From: Colocasia esculenta
Taxonomy: Eukaryota; Streptophyta; Magnoliopsida; Alismatales; Araceae
NCBI GenBank assembly: GCA_014218235.1
Contig: CM024758.1
Coordinates: 98,121,698 to 98,185,697 of the forward strand
Reading direction: 5' to 3'
Length of the DNA: 64,000 nucleotides
Shown here: positions 23,739 to 34,625 of the stretch, in pieces
How positions within the stretch are numbered: the stretch's first letter is position 1
Layout: every line of letters starts with the position of its first letter
The notes under the pieces: generated by a model
The model's input: the letters and a program-made list of their open reading frames with translations, nothing else
Database searches by the model: none
What the model was told of the DNA's origin: nothing
Translations under genes and position numbers: made by a program

Positions 23739-26700
23739 TGTAAGGCCCTCGAATTTGTTGCATTATTATATTGCATGTAAATAATTCATGTTGTGTATGT
23801 CCGTATGTAAATATCTACGTAAGTACTAGTTAGTATACTATTGTATGAATGTGTATAAATTAGTTATAAATAATGTATGAATGATACGTTGGTAGTGTGT
23901 ACATGATAATACATATGTATGGCATATATAGGGGTAAGATGTGCATGGTTTCTGCATGTTTTGGAGTTCTGGCCGAAGACCAGATTGGCGTCAATATCAA
24001 TGGACGCTTGTGTTGAGTAGGCGTCAACCATATGGACGCCAGCCCTAAACCCAGCGTCCAGCGATGTGGACGCCAACCTCTCTGACCTGCATGTGTTGCA
24101 GAGCCCAGAATTCCGGGAGCAAGCTAGCTCACCCATTGGGGAGCTGTCTCCAACGGTCTGAAAGGGGCATCACATCATCTCCTGCGTGGGAGAGAGGTTT
24201 TTGGCTATATACAAAGCCATTTTCGCAACTCACACCCTTCTCTTTACCCTTTGCAAGAGAGGAAGAAGAGAGAAAGGAGAGAAAACCCTATTTTCGGACT
24301 GTGAGAAACCCTCATCTTTGCAACCCAAAATCTAAAGTTCTGAAGCTTGATCCGGCCACCTGCTGCTTCAAGGAGCTTGCTGGATCATCGAGGAAGGCAT
24401 CCCCGACCTCGGATTGCTCTGGAGCTTGCTCAAGAAACCGGAGGAAGGCCATTTTGGAGGCTGGTTGGGAACTTCTTGGGACAGCCCAAGGAGAGCTTCA
24501 CCAAGCCTTTTGATCCATTTAGAGTATATCTAAAAGGCAAGTACCCTACCCATAACGTCCCTGTATGTGTCTAGGTTGGTTTTATGAATTTTATGTATTT
24601 TCCCTCGTGTCCTAGACCCCCAAATTCACCCCATCTTTGGAGCTCGGGTCTGTGTTCTGCACAGACCTGACATTAACGGCAATATCCCTGGCCGCTAAGA
24701 TCATGCTTAGCGTCCAGCGATTATGCCGTTGACATTGAATTAGCGGCCATAGACCGCCGCCAAGTTCATCTGAGCAGAACAGCAAGTTGTTCGGCCCTTC
24801 TATATGATTAATTTCGACGTGTTTTGCGTTGAGGATATAATGTAACTCTTATATACTATGTACACTAGTTAATGTGATGAATGGGAGAATGAATGTACAT
24901 CTATTTTGTGGGTGGTTGAGTTTAATTATTTGTCTAATGTGTATGAGAAAAGAATGGCCATGTGTATTCACCATGATCCTCATGATCAGTGGCAAAGTTT
25001 TGTTGCCCAAATTTGTTAGACCATGTATGCATGTTACTATATGTGCTTTGAGTTTCTGGCATTTTTCCCATGCTTGTATGATTATTTAAAAATTCTGTTT
25101 TGGGAAAAATAGAAATCATGCGTAGGTCATGTTAAATTCCAATAAATTGTGCGTTACTCGATAAATTCGGGAACAAATTCTGTGACCCTGTGCATGCTAG
25201 GGTGCAGACAGTGAGCTGTTAAAATCTGTGATTTCGTTTGACTCCATGTTAAATCGCATTATGAATATTAGCGTGGAATGGATGGTTAATTTTCTGAAAT
25301 TTCATTTTGAGTTAGAAAAATCTGAAATTTTGCATGTGGGATCCTAAACCCGAAATTAGCCTGTGGTCAAAATTTCAGGTCATTTGGACCAGTATACGAT
25401 ACAATATGAATTTTCCATGTAAAAATGTGAAAATAATGCATGCCGTTGTAAAATGATTTGATTTTGTATATAGCAACCTGATTAGTGAAATTCTCTGAGT
25501 GCTAAATTCCTGTAATTGTAGTGTCATGTTAGGAAAACAGAGAAATGTGCATGTGAGTGAGAAAGTGAATGAAATGAGAGTGACATGTGTAAATATATGT
25601 GTTAAAATCGGTAAAATGTGTAATGTGTAACTTGTGCCAAATGTGACACTGCTTCCGTAGAGGGCAGTGGAACCGTATCAGGGAAATGTCCCCCTGAGAA
25701 GGTTCATTGTGTTGTGACCCTAAGGGCATTAGGGGGAAATCCTGGAGGTGGACAAGTACCACTGGTTAGGGTGGAGACTTGTTCTCCCGGTCTGCGCAGT
25801 CCAAGAGTCGCCATTGTATTGCCTAGATGGCGTCTATGTGATGTGATGTGTTATGTCCTTCTTTGGTGGTTTGGACTATGTGTCACGGCACTAAATGTGA
25901 ATATGTAAATGTGTATGTGTTCATGTGAAAAATGTGAATGTGACAATGTGTAAAAGTGTATGTGTAAAGTGTGAAATATGCAAATTTGGAAATTGTGTAA
26001 AAATGTGAAATCAAAATGTGAGGATGTGAGTTTGTAATCCATGTTATGACAATCTGAAATCATGCTTAAACAGTAGCTTTACCATGTTATGATCATGTTT
26101 ATGTATGCAAAATGCCTAGAATCCATGCTAGGAATAATTGTTAAGCATATAGAAACAACTTCCATCCTTGGTGGTTCACATGTTGTGATTTAATCATTGT
26201 TGTAGCTTTCATGTGTTAGATTTCAGTTGCTAAAGCATGAAAACCAGCAAGCTTAAAGCATGTAAAATGGTTACGTACATGCGTAAGAATGCGTAGATTC
26301 CATGTTAGGTATGTTTCCTTTCATGCATGCTCGGAAATTTATGTTAATAGCTTTCATGTCTTAGTTGGTTGAAGGTGGATTTCTATGTGAGAAATGAATA
26401 GAAAGCATGTGATAGGTGATTCTATTTTAGAAAATCTGAAAGCATAGTCCATGTGTTTAAATTGTAGATTCACCGTGATAGGTTGTTAAATTAAATGTCA
26501 AGCATGCTACATGTTGTGTCTCGTGAACGTGAGTGTAGAACCTACTATGATATGTGCATGTACGGTATGTGTAGAGTTACTTGCGGAGTCTTTTAGACTC
26601 ACTACTTGCTTCGGCGTACAGGTATAGTTGGTGACGAGACACTTGTGGAGGAGACGTTGGAGACCGACTCCGAGCGCGGAGATTAGAGTCTTGGAGTACT

Positions 26701-27029
26701 AGCGACATTTTGTAACTTTCGTAGTATGTAAATTGAACATTGTACTAGCATTATCATGGAAGAATGTATAAGTATGGACATCTATGTATTTGATTTTCAG
26801 AAAATTAAATTATGTGGACTTTTAGTTCTTAAATGTTATCAAATCATGTATGTTAAATGTGGATGATGAATGAAATGAAGACAGTGGTTCTTTTACTTCC
26901 GCTACTCTGTTCTTATATTCACGTGTATCTCAGCTAAATGTTATTGTTGGGTAAATGTCCCACTGTGGCAACGCTCGCTATACCGACGTGGGTTGGTATA
27001 ATCGTACCGGTATGATGAGGGTCGTTACA
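23739..27029 (+). repeat. Tekay element 3' LTR (3291 bp)
   Basis: Near-identical copy of 15513-18802, with single-base indels and about 35-40 differences by eye. Followed by AGATA. Confidence 0.95.
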
Positions 27030-27034
27030 AGATA
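27030..27034. repeat. TSD AGATA, right copy
   Basis: Exact match to 15508-15512. Confidence 0.9.
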
Positions 27035-27141
27035 CCATGCTAGGGTATCCATTAAAGCATGAAAAATGAGAATTAATTGTGATTTGAATGGTCTGGAATG
27101 GTGATCCGTGGAGCTCCTCCCGGATTGGGGTTTGCGCCTGT

Positions 27142-27263
27142 GAAGGCGACGGCCCAGGGTGTCGCGTCCTGAACGCGACAGCTTGACCCGTCGCGTTCGT
27201 GTTATGAACGCGACAAGTCGATGGGTCGCGTTCTGAAGGCGACCTAGCCCCTTGTCGCGACCT
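27142..27263. repeat. Downstream 9-10-9 inverted-repeat array of solo LTR B (four units)
   Basis: Units start at 27142, 27171, 27206 and 27236. Each is 28 nt: a 9-nt arm, a 10-nt spacer and a 9-nt arm. Units two and three have perfect arms, GAACGCGAC and GTCGCGTTC, with unrelated spacers. Units one and four have GAAGGCGAC paired with GTCGCGTCC or GTCGCGACC. In the element without the Tekay insertion they lie downstream of the TATA. Confidence 0.9.
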
Positions 27264-29853
27264 CAGCTGAGAGGTCCCGTTATGCATGCTTTCTGTATTT
27301 TGAATATCCGGTTAGTGGTATTTGTTGTGCATGGCAATGACAGGTGGAGCCAGTGCACTTGTTACGCTCACGGAGCGTGTTGCTCACGAGGTGGGCATGT
27401 TTTATGTGGTTAATGTGTTATGTACGTAATCGTCTTGGTGTTTACGTAGTATATGTGGTGCGTTAGTACCCGTAGCGCTCTTGAAGCGTACTGTCCATGT
27501 GTTGGATATGTTGTTTACGTGAATGACGTGTGGTGCACCTGGCTAGTGTATTATACACGTGGTGTCTACGTGGTTTGGATGCCGTGCATGTGGTTTGTGT
27601 GTGCATGGCACATCGTACGTCATTGTGTTTATTGTATCTTAATTATTGTAGTTAGTCCGTGGTATAGTGGCGGTGAGGTTCACGTTTGAACCTAGCCTTG
27701 ATCCTTTAAGATCTTTTATAGATTATCCTAGATGGATAATTAGTAAAGTATAAGTATGGTTATTACGTGATTATCGTGTACTGTGTTTAGTGAGGCAGTG
27801 GAGGTCACAAGGTGACCGATGACAGGCTGTGGTGTTATTATTAATATGGTTTATGTGTGTGATTATGTAGGTTAGCTTGTAAGTCACAGGGTGACTGGGA
27901 TGAGCTATTCCTAACATATGTACCGTGATTGGTAATAGAAAGTGTTTGTGTATATATCGTGGTTTGAGCTTGCCGAGTGTGGTGGTCCGGTGCCTGTTCC
28001 GGAATGCCTCTCTAGTCGGGTACCCCAGGTTCTTTGTGAGCCAGACACGTGTACTTGTTGTGCTTGGGGTTGGTCCCGGTACTATGTGTACCGTCGAGGT
28101 CTGTGTCGTCTTCCTGGACACCCTCACTCATGTGTTTGAGTTGTACGTTCGGCTGAGGGAAAGACGACGGTAGGGCAGCGGCTTGTGTTTGTGGGTGTGC
28201 AGTCGCTTGTAGCGCACTCGTAGTTGGGGGTACGGACACCAGTAGACATCACTGGTCCCCAGCTAGTCCTGTTTTCCAGTGCCTCACTTTAGGGTGCTCC
28301 AGCCAGAGACCCTAGAGGTGCCAGGCATGGACCTGCAGCTGTGTGTCTGCAGGTGTGGTGTTCGTTGGTCTCCACAGTTGTTTGACTTGCTCTCGTGGAG
28401 CGGCAGTTGGACCTTTCGTCCGTGACTGCGAGACTGAGAGGTTGTTCTTGTGTTGTGTTGTCCGGGTTGGATACTGGCCTGATCAGCCAGTAGTTCGTTC
28501 CCGTGTGGTGGCGTCGTTCTTTCCGACTCGTGCTTTGCCGGCTCTAATTGTGGCTTGTGTGACTTGCCAGTTGAGGTTTCACCTGTAATGTTGTGCCTAA
28601 GTGATGGCACAGTAAAGTTGTGGTTCTGTGTGGTGTTTATCACCTACTTGTACTCTTTGTACGGGTGTTTGTGTTATTGTACCTCAGGGTAGTAGGTACC
28701 TATACCCTTTTGTGGGTTGCTTTGCGGTTTTATAGTGTACACAACTTTTCTAGGTATTGAGGTAATACTCTTGTTTCTGTGGAGGTCTTATGGATTGACC
28801 TGCCACCTGTTGTATTTTATCCATTTTAAGTAAGTCTCCGTTTATGGTTTATTGTGAAATGGATTGGCTTGTGGTTGCCAATCTTGTTACCCTTGTGGGT
28901 AATTTGCTGATGAGGCTTGTGGCCTAGGCGTACTGTGGTTTGGTGGAGCTGTGCTCCATGGAGGCCGTGTGATAGAACCTTCCACTTGTGGTGTTTCACC
29001 TTTTTTTAGGTAAGCTTTCGATTATGGTTTTAGTATGTGATAGATTGGCCCACTGTTGCCGATCATGTTACCTGGTGTGTGTAGCTTCTGATATATCATG
29101 GTTTGGGGTTTAATGGACTAGCACTTGGTTGACTGTCCTATTACCCACGAGGTTGAGGTTCGCCTGGGAAGCTTGCAGCCTAGGCAATGACTTGCCTATG
29201 TGGCTTAAAGCGTAGGCGACCAGTTGTTGTTATGGTTTATCTGTGAGGCTTAAGGCTTAGGCGTTTTAGTTGTTGTGTGGACTAGTGATGCGAAACTAGT
29301 CCTGTTGATTCTTCTTACCTTCTGAGATTATGTTTGATTAAGGTGTTTATATTTAATTGCAGCTTAAATTCATTTGTTGTGAGCATGAAATGTTTTGGCT
29401 ATTGGTGTTGCCAATGAGACCCTCTGGGGTTGAGGTGTCCGTAGTTTTGTTGTTGTTTTGGGTAGCCCCTGCTAAGCCTGTGACTTGTTGAGGCTCACTT
29501 CCCTACAGTTCTTTTCAGGGCTTGCCGTTTGTGTGACGTGTGGAGAAGTTTGTGGCAGACTTGTACCACCAGCAGTTATGTTGTAGTAGTGTTGTGTGAG
29601 CTTGTGCTCCCTCGGGGTATGCCCCAGTTAGTTGTACTTTTTAATTGGACATGTAATAATGTAATGGGACAGTTGTAAATTGTTATATACAAGTATGAGC
29701 ACATGTACTTTCTTGTGTTTTATATTGTGTAGTTGTCTTTTATATTCTTACTGGACACTTGTGTGAGATATCCCTTGCGAGACTTCGGTCCGTTCGCAGG
29801 AGGCGGATCTGGATATGGAGCCTTAATGGGCATAAATATCCTGGTCGGTCACA
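27264..29853 (+). repeat. Remainder of solo LTR B, no gene
   Basis: GT-rich LTR tail. Several open stretches occur on both strands but have no motif, and the corresponding DNA in the related minus-strand LTR (51300-51800) is just as open in the wrong frames. The last 90 bp (GATATCCCTTGCGAG onward) match the LTR end of that element. Confidence 0.7.
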
Positions 29854-29858
29854 GAATA
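29854..29858. repeat. TSD GAATA, right copy
   Basis: Exact match to 14875-14879. Confidence 0.85.
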
Positions 29859-30320
29859 TTTGCCGGATAGCTGTATATGCATCTTGTCCGTTCGGTGCTT
29901 TGCATAATAGACGTCCGTCCCCGACGACCGCGAAGCAGAAAGTTTAAAGTGAGCTCATAACACGTCTGCCGAGCCTCGGATCTGCTTGATTCTGCAAATA
30001 ACGTCGAAAATGCAGATATACCTCCACATATTCGGCGTCAGTTGAATCGGCGAAACTCCCCACCGGTTTAACAGCGCCTTCGCCACTTTTGGCAACGGCA
30101 GCCGGAGTCCTGCTTCCATGTGGTCCACGGAGAGGGGAAGACAACCTGGTTTGTTCACCAGGTACGACTCTCCTTCCTTCGCGTCGATGATCTCATATTC
30201 ATCGCCTATGCGGAAGCGCTCCCGAAGCCTGCTGTAGTGGCAGCATCGCGACCCTTGAGCCGCGGCCATGGTGACTCCACTCGCCCCGGCGACTGTAACC
30301 GTTTTCCCCTTGCCTGCCAT
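29854..30320 (-). pseudogene. Antisense gene of Tat element, 5' part
   Basis: The minus-strand ATG at 30318-30320 (MAGKGKTVTVAG) starts the antisense protein. Residues about 45-105 carry HMEAGLRLPLPKVAKALLN and a Q-L-T-P-N-x-W-R-Y motif (30010-30170), the conserved N-terminal domain of this plant retroelement family. An in-frame TGA (29955-29957) interrupts it, and the frame then continues to the GAATA site where solo LTR B landed. The gene is transcribed, if at all, against gag-pol. Its promoter would lie between here and the 3' LTR. Function is unknown. Confidence 0.75.
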
Positions 30321-30769
30321 CGCCGGAAGTCGAGGAGCAAGGAGCAGGGGGAAAACGCGAGGAAGAAGGCGACTGAGAGCTTAGGGGGCACGAAGGTCCT
30401 GAATGTAGAAAATTCTGAGCGATTTTGAAGGCGTGGCTCCCGCCTTCGCCCCCCTCTTTTCCCTTATAAGGAAGGAGGGGCGCGAAATTCAAAGCAGACC
30501 AAAAACAGCAGTTTACACCCCCCGCTCCAAGTCGCTACTCGAGTACATCGTTGGTGACTGTTCGAGCGGAGCGCGCGGCGTCCGTGGCTCGACACGACCC
30601 CGCGCTCATTATGAAAGCTTCGTGTTCGAGGGGAATCCCCAAATGGCGTCGTCATGTATCTGTTTGGATCTCCGAGGACAATACAGCATTTAATGCAGAT
30701 ATGACATCCGAGCAAGTCGCCGCTCTCAATCGCTCTGGTTCCCGAACCACTGAGAGCATGGGGGGCAAG
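30321..30769 (+). other. Region between antisense gene and 3' LTR with polypurine tract
   Basis: GC-moderate non-coding DNA. It includes a likely antisense promoter: minus-strand TATAAGGG near 30470. It ends in a purine run GCATGGGGGGCAAG (about 30757-30769) that abuts the 3' LTR and is the plus-strand primer. Confidence 0.6.
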
Positions 30770-31597
30770 TCTGGTGGCCATTTCTAGCCACCTAGGCCCA
30801 TCACGGCCCATCAAGGCCCCATCGAGGCTCCCCAGACAAACATGGCCCCTCTACAGGGTGCCACGTCTCCTCAAAGACCGTGCCAAGGACTCTAGGAAGC
30901 GACCGTAAGGTCCGAGCACTACCGAGCTCCCTGGGGGCACGTCCCCGGACGCCTCTCGTTCTGTTCGGTTCAAGCATGGCCTACTGAACAGACCCTGTTC
31001 GAAGCACGTTGTGGCACTGTCTGTACAAGCCATGCCTCCGGGCACCAGGCACCGAACAACGGGCTCGACTACCGAACAGCAGGTCTGGCTCACCGAGCAG
31101 ACTATCTGCTCGGTACCTTCCGACCAGGAGAATCCAAGCAGACCTTCATCTCCTCGCGGCGGTTATAACGGCTACACCACACGCGCCCCACGATCAAGTG
31201 GTGCGTTAACTGCAGAACTTCTCAACGGACGCCTCAATGCGTAACCCCCCCCCCCCCCTGGCTGAGGACGCTAACAGGCGCGCCCTTTGCGGCATTGATC
31301 AGGGACGTTCCGTCCCTCTCCCTCAGCACTTCTACCTATAAAAGGCCCCAGTAAGCCTCCATGCAGAGGTATGCAATCTGAGACACATCGCTCCTGCATA
31401 ACACTGAACCCTCCTTCTCCAAAGCCTCACCTGCAGTTCACTGACTTAGGCATCGGAGGGTTCTCCCCGGTTCTTCAACCGGGCCCCCTTGATTCCGTTC
31501 TGGTTTTGCAGGCATCCGTCCGCTACCGGCGGTCTTCTTCCCTTCCTCCAAGTGTAGGCCCGCTTGGCTCCGGCCCAAGCAGGAAAACGTCTCCACA
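30770..31597 (+). repeat. Tat element 3' LTR (828 bp)
   Basis: The copy starts TCTGGTGG where the 5' LTR has TGTGGTGG, one change. It is longer because of a C run at about 31246-31258. Followed by GCCAC. Confidence 0.9.
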
Positions 31598-31602
31598 GCC
31601 AC
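31598..31602. repeat. TSD GCCAC, right copy
   Basis: Exact match to 5940-5944. Confidence 0.85.
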
Positions 31603-32225
31603 TAACTTATTTCCAGGTACAACCGTCAACCCCCACACACCGTTATTTCCGGGGATAACACCAACCCCACCTTGTTTTTTAGGAATGAGATAATTTGATG
31701 TGTATACACAACACGCACTACACACCAACCAAGTGCTCACAAACCAAGCACACACACACGATGATGTTCAACATGAAATTGACAAATCCCAGTAAGCATA
31801 TGACAATGGGGAAAAGAGTAAAACTGAAAGCATAAGAACTCCCCCTGTCCAAAATATGGAGAGCTACTACAAAAGCAAGAACACCGTTGAAAAACACAAA
31901 ATCGATCTCTCCACTAAAAGTTTTTGGACGTTGCTTGGATGTAGTACGACCTTCTGGCGCTTCACAGCAACTCCAACCAGCAATTGAGAAGCTTAGATCT
32001 GATGATCTCGAAGTCTTCTCTGGGCTTCTTCAGAAATCTTTAAAAATTCACCCAAAACCCTAGCTCCAAGAGATAGAACGCTTCTTGCTTGGTAGGGATC
32101 AGTTCTAAGGCTTGGGATAGGTTGTATATATATATATCAACCTAAAAGATTCCAACTTGGAAGCAACCAAAGGCATAAACCTAATGGAGGAAAGAGTTCA
32201 TTCAAAATAAGAAGCTACATTTCCG

Positions 32226-32575
32226 TAATCGATCGACCGGAATTGCCAAATCGGTTGTCTAATTTTGGACTTAGCTTTGGAGCCGACCTACTTCTTCTTT
32301 TGCATCAACACACTGCACCAAATCGGTCATCTGATTTCATGAAATTGGTCCTCCGATTCTTGGACTATCCCAGGTCCGAACTTACTGGGAAACCAAGTTG
32401 TCCGATTTTTCCCAATAGGTCCATTGAAAGTTGTATTGTCCCAATGTCAACATTACTGGTAGGATCGATCGTCTGATTTATCCATTTCAATCGACTGACT
32501 GCCTAACTGTCCCAAAACTAAAGTTACTGGGAAAATTGATCGATCGATTCCCCTAGATCGGTCGTCCGATTTTGC
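32226..32575. repeat. Tandem degenerate palindromes in the outer solo LTR
   Basis: About seven copies of an ATCGGTCNNCCGATT-like palindrome, such as ATCGATCGACCGG, AATCGGTTGTCTAATT, AATCGGTCATCTGATT, ATTGGTCCTCCGATT and ATCGGTCGTCCGATT, spaced 20-60 bp apart. Confidence 0.65.
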
Positions 32576-32798
32576 CTAAAATTCTATTTTGTTCTAGGTC
32601 TTGGCCTTTGTGAAGTCCACTTCAAGTGGGACTTTTGGACTATTTTCTTGCATACTTAATACACAAATTAGATCCTCAAATTAAATATAAATAATCAAAT
32701 ACTTGGGTCATCAATATGAATGATAATTGATCTTTTGTAATTTTATCATCATGAATTAGAGTTAGTGTTTTTGTGATCATCAAAATCTACAGAGTACA

Positions 32799-32803
32799 AT
32801 ATG
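32799..32803. repeat. TSD ATATG, right copy
   Basis: Exact match to 5660-5664. Confidence 0.75.
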
Positions 32804-33697
32804 GTTGAATGGAGCTATCATCGCCAATCATCTGAGATCGACCACTAGAGGGCATTGAGCAAACACTAAGTACTGGTGAGCATCAGTTGTTGAGCATCAG
32901 TGAGCATTAGGTTAACCCACAACTACCCAAAAGATTTCAGAGGTGAACAAAGAAGATGAGTGACATGACCACTGAAAGGAAAGGGTGTCATGAGGAAAGG
33001 GGAAATCGTGTAGGGTTTTTAGGGTTTGCGAGTGTGGATGTTGTTCTGTGTAATGGGGGTAGATTAGTAATTCACCTACCTAACCCAAGCTTAACTTGAG
33101 TCAAACCTACAAGAGTGGCAGCAGGAGTATAACCGCAATCTATAAACATATTTAGAGGATATATTTTTTTTATTTTAATGACTATTAAAAGAAAGAGAGA
33201 GATAGAGAGAGAGTAGGCCACTCCAATCTTCACACATAGAGAGAGGTAGGATGGTTTTGGGTTTCATAGGGGTTTTTTGGGTAATGTCCACCGGGGGGGC
33301 CTATTACCAGTTTCACGGGTGACCCTACCTTGTTGTGAGAGAAGGTGGCCATCATCATCAAAGGGTATGATGGCATTGATAGTGTAGACATTGCTGGCCA
33401 CAATGACATAGCACATGCCATTGCCATGGAGGTCGACATCTCTAAGTGGCTCATGCATTCAGGCCAACTCTTCACATCCTCATTGCCACCATCATGGACG
33501 ATAGCTCTCCAATATCTATGGCAAACAACGTGGCAAGTGAGAGCTTCAACTGGATGTTTATCAATCAACGTCTAGGGCATGAACGTTCATATGCTATGGG
33601 GAACTTTGCGATGGTGAGTTGCCTAAAGAGGTCCACCTTGTTGTACATTGCTAGCTCTAGGAATGCCCCAACCACCACCATAATGATCGTTGTTGAA
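32804..33697. other. Spacer, no gene supported
   Basis: A moderately GC stretch at 33240-33690 is open in pieces on both strands but shows no start, splice or motif pattern I can defend. It could be a decayed gene fragment. Confidence 0.35.
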
Positions 33698-34334
<637 letters not shown>

Positions 34335-34622
34335 TTAACTAGGATTAGAGTTAACTTTGGTTAATAAAAATATATTTTTGCCCTCACTTGAGTTGGGTAG
34401 TCCAAAATGACTCCTCCACCGTCCCAATGTCACATGGAGTTGGCTAACAACCTGAGGGCCAACTGGCAGAAACAAGTGTTAACTAGGATTAGAGTTAACC
34501 TTGGTTAAGAAAATATATTTTTGCCCTCACTTGAGTTGGGTAGGCCAAAATGACTCCTCCACCGTGCCAATGTCACAGGGAGTTGGCTAACAACCTGAGG
34601 GCCAACTGGCAGAAACAAGTGT
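34335..34622. repeat. Tandem duplication, 2 x 144 bp
   Basis: 34335-34478 and 34479-34622 both run from TTAACTAGGATTAGAG to GCAGAAACAAGTG with only a few differences, so the duplication is recent. It ends at the start of the minus-strand gene remnant. Confidence 0.9.
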
Positions 34623-34625
34623 AGT

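Larger units (their letters stand above)
15513..27029 (+). mobile_element. Tekay/Del-type chromovirus with two long LTRs, pol broken
   Basis: This 11.5-kb Ty3/gypsy element has LTRs of 3290 and 3291 bp, a perfect TSD, a PBS matching initiator tRNA-Met, gag with zinc knuckles, protease, RT, RNase H and integrase, and a chromodomain-like C terminus. The polypurine tract abuts the 3' LTR. Very long LTRs plus a chromodomain fit the Tekay (Del) lineage. It is the youngest of the nested set: the LTRs differ at only about 35-40 sites by eye. Despite this, gag-pol has at least two frameshifts within pol, one stop and a frame change after gag, so it probably moved using proteins of a relative. Confidence 0.9.
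14880..29853 (+). mobile_element. Solo LTR B (3.45 kb), inserted in the Tat antisense gene and split by Tekay element
   Basis: The parts are 14880-15512 and 27035-29853. The ends are TGTAAC...GTCACA with TSD GAATA. No PBS, gag or pol is present between the ends apart from the younger element. The 3' end (about 29765-29853) and the block at 28000-28600 match, in reverse orientation, the LTR of the minus-strand element at 50746-52866. Both therefore belong to one broad family of long LTRs from chromovirus-type elements. A weak TATA (TTTTTAAAGGGG) lies at about 15247-15258, between two inverted-repeat arrays. Confidence 0.8.
5945..31597 (+). mobile_element. Ty3/gypsy element of the Tat lineage, disrupted, hosting nested insertions
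   Basis: The element is bounded by 0.8-kb LTRs and a perfect 5-bp TSD. Order: LTR, PBS, gag with a C-x2-H zinc-finger-like motif, protease, RT, RNase H, a second (archaeal-type) RNase H, integrase without chromodomain, a long antisense gene, polypurine tract, LTR. The second RNase H and the antisense gene downstream of integrase are the hallmarks of plant Tat elements of the Retand/Tat kind. Without the nested insertions the element is about 10.7 kb. Many stops and frameshifts make it non-autonomous. A 14.97-kb block (14880-29853) interrupts the antisense gene. Confidence 0.9.
5665..32798 (-). mobile_element. Outermost element: copia-looking solo LTR split by nested insertions
   Basis: The LTR has two arms, 5665-5944 and 31603-32798, about 1.48 kb together. 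It starts TG, ends CA and is flanked by ATATG on both sides. On the minus strand it opens with TGTACTCTGTAGATTTTGATG and closes with a 'caattcactcctcccctcttag' type end, a look I associate with Ty1/copia LTRs. That superfamily assignment is inference. No internal domain exists between the arms other than the younger elements, so this was a solo LTR before the Tat element landed in it. Confidence 0.65.

Noticed and set aside
15638..24136. Identical 90-residue minus-strand frames at 15638-15910 and 23864-24136
   Set aside because: They are the same segment of the two Tekay LTRs and cross the inverted-repeat cluster; no motif.
15039..27263. CRISPR-like reading of the regularly spaced short repeats
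   Set aside because: The units are inverted repeats with variable arms inside plant LTRs, without constant direct repeats or cas genes.
27264..29850. Open frames on both strands, up to 119 residues
   Set aside because: LTR interior with biased composition; no domain and no start or splice context.
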